Source of the DNA: Collinsella sp. AM18-10 | GTDB lineage: Bacteria > Actinomycetota > Coriobacteriia > Coriobacteriales > Coriobacteriaceae | Assembly: GCF_003471585.1 (NCBI RefSeq) | Contig: NZ_QRJO01000001.1 | Span: forward strand, 372,001 to 436,000 | Direction of reading: 5' to 3' | Length of the DNA: 64,000 bases | Shown: positions 63,322 through 64,000 of the stretch, piece after piece | How positions within the stretch are numbered: position 1 is the first letter of the stretch | How the letters are laid out: every line of letters starts with the position of its first letter | The notes under the pieces: model-generated | Seen by the model: the letters and a program-made list of their open reading frames with translations, nothing else | What the model was told of the DNA's origin: nothing | Databases searched by the model: none | Program-made: the position numbers and the translations under genes

Positions 63322-64000
63322 TAGCGCTCGCCTCCTTCCATGACGGCTTCAATTTCTTCTTGGGTGAGCCCCAGCTCCTCGGCGGAAAGCTGCGACTGTG
63401 CGATCTCCAGGTACGCTGGGCAGCTGTGCAGCAGCTCCTCGTGCGTACCGGTGCCCACCACGTGGCCGTCGTCGAGCACGATGATCTGGTCGGCGTGCAT
63501 GATGGTCGCGATGCGCTGGGCCACGACCACGAGCGCGGCGTCGGTAACGTTTTTGGCAAGCTCCTCGCGCAGGCGCGCGTCTGTTTTGTAGTCGAGGGCG
63601 CTAAACGAGTCATCGAACACCACGACCTCGGGCTTTTTGGCCAGGGCGCGGGCGATGGCCAGACGCTGGCGCTGGCCGCCCGAGACATTGGAGCCGCCCT
63701 GGCTGATGGGGGAGTCGTAGCCGCCCTCGCGCTCGGCGATAAAGTCCTCGGCCTGTGCGATGCGTGCCGCCTGGCGCATGTCATCATCGCTCACCATGTC
63801 GCCGGCAAATTTGAGGTTGCTCTCAACGGTGCCCGAGAACAGACGACCCTGCTGCGGGATGTAACCAATGCGGCGGCGCAGCTCGGAAAGGGTCATGTCG
63901 CGCACGTCGATGCCGTCGAGCGAAATGCTGCCGCCCGTGACGTCGTACAGGCGCGGGATGAGCTGCACGAGCGTGGACTTGCCCGAGCCCGTGGAGCCAA
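63321..64000 (-). CDS. ABC exporter, permease-ATPase (first half-transporter), truncated by window end
   Basis: Only the ATPase C-terminal part is visible, about 225 residues. Walker A GSTGSGKSTLV runs into the window edge; then YIPQQGRLFSGTVESNLKFA, NVSGGQRQRLAIARALAKKP, VVVFDDSFSALDYKTD and VVAQRIATIMHADQI. The catalytic Glu after Walker B is Asp (FDDS) and the H-loop His is Gln (AQR). This half therefore has the degenerate site of a heterodimeric exporter. Confidence 0.93.
   Translation of the reverse strand, partial: GSTGSGKSTLVQLIPRLYDVTGGSISLDGIDVRDMTLSELRRRIGYIPQQGRLFSGTVESNLKFAGDMVSDDDMRQAARIAQAEDFIAEREGGYDSPISQGGSNVSGGQRQRLAIARALAKKPEVVVFDDSFSALDYKTDARLREELAKNVTDAALVVVAQRIATIMHADQIIVLDDGHVVGTGTHEELLHSCPAYLEIAQSQLSAEELGLTQEEIEAVMEGGER

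Overview
The window is 64 kb of bacterial chromosome with a high-GC, densely packed layout. Gene content suggests a gut coriobacterium, most likely Collinsella or a close relative: an Nfn-type NfnA/NfnB pair, a mannose-family PTS, a fused double-ATPase ECF transporter, a class B sortase, and many small hairpin repeats between genes. The taxonomic call is an inference from gene types and style; no rRNA is present to confirm it.

Layout. 1-5.2 kb: coaX (cut by the window start), then a minus-strand block cobB > folP-folK fusion > birA-like, then exonuclease III. 5.7-9 kb: ECF transporter operon (T, double A, S). 9.1-16.9 kb: glmU, prs, a nuclease-like accessory gene bracketed by two 204-bp inverted-repeat elements, pth, and nfnA-nfnB. 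17-24 kb: a cytidylate-kinase-like protein, an amino-acid ABC importer (ATPase, binding protein, two permeases), YqeY, a parvulin lipoprotein, an orphan PTS EIIA and a PIN/RelB-type toxin-antitoxin pair. 24.8-38.5 kb: an accessory-looking region of lower apparent GC. It holds a candidate non-coding RNA, an SPFH/zinc-ribbon membrane operon, a degenerate tRNA-Ser, four more zinc-ribbon membrane proteins, a zinc-finger regulator and an AAA/DUF234 ATPase. 38.9-47.3 kb: purN, purM, purF, a CmpB-type membrane protein, a MoaE-like protein, sortase B, purE and a MarR regulator. 47.5-51.3 kb: mannose-type PTS (IIA, IIB, IIC, IID) with a divergent GntR regulator. 51.6-56.3 kb: carA-carB. 56.5-59.3 kb: an IS1595-type element carrying an antitoxin-like passenger gene, directly followed by an IS110-type element. 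59.9-64 kb: DAHP synthase and a two-gene ABC exporter cut by the window end.

How the genes work together. The housekeeping part covers cofactors (CoA, folate, biotin attachment), nucleotide supply (PRPP, purines, carbamoyl phosphate), cell wall precursor (GlmU), redox balance (Nfn) and sugar/amino-acid uptake. The accessory part is dominated by envelope-associated zinc-ribbon proteins that could act as one stress or surface-sensing module. No function is proven from sequence.

The most unusual content is between the genes. At least ten distinct repeat or hairpin families occur, several placed exactly at stop codons. Two look new and testable. One is a roughly 147-nt structured element whose three stems change together between its two copies (21354-21499 and 59716-59862). 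The other is a class of long hairpins with a shared GAGCGAC-type core but different arms (18048-18153, 46213-46300, 51467-51555).
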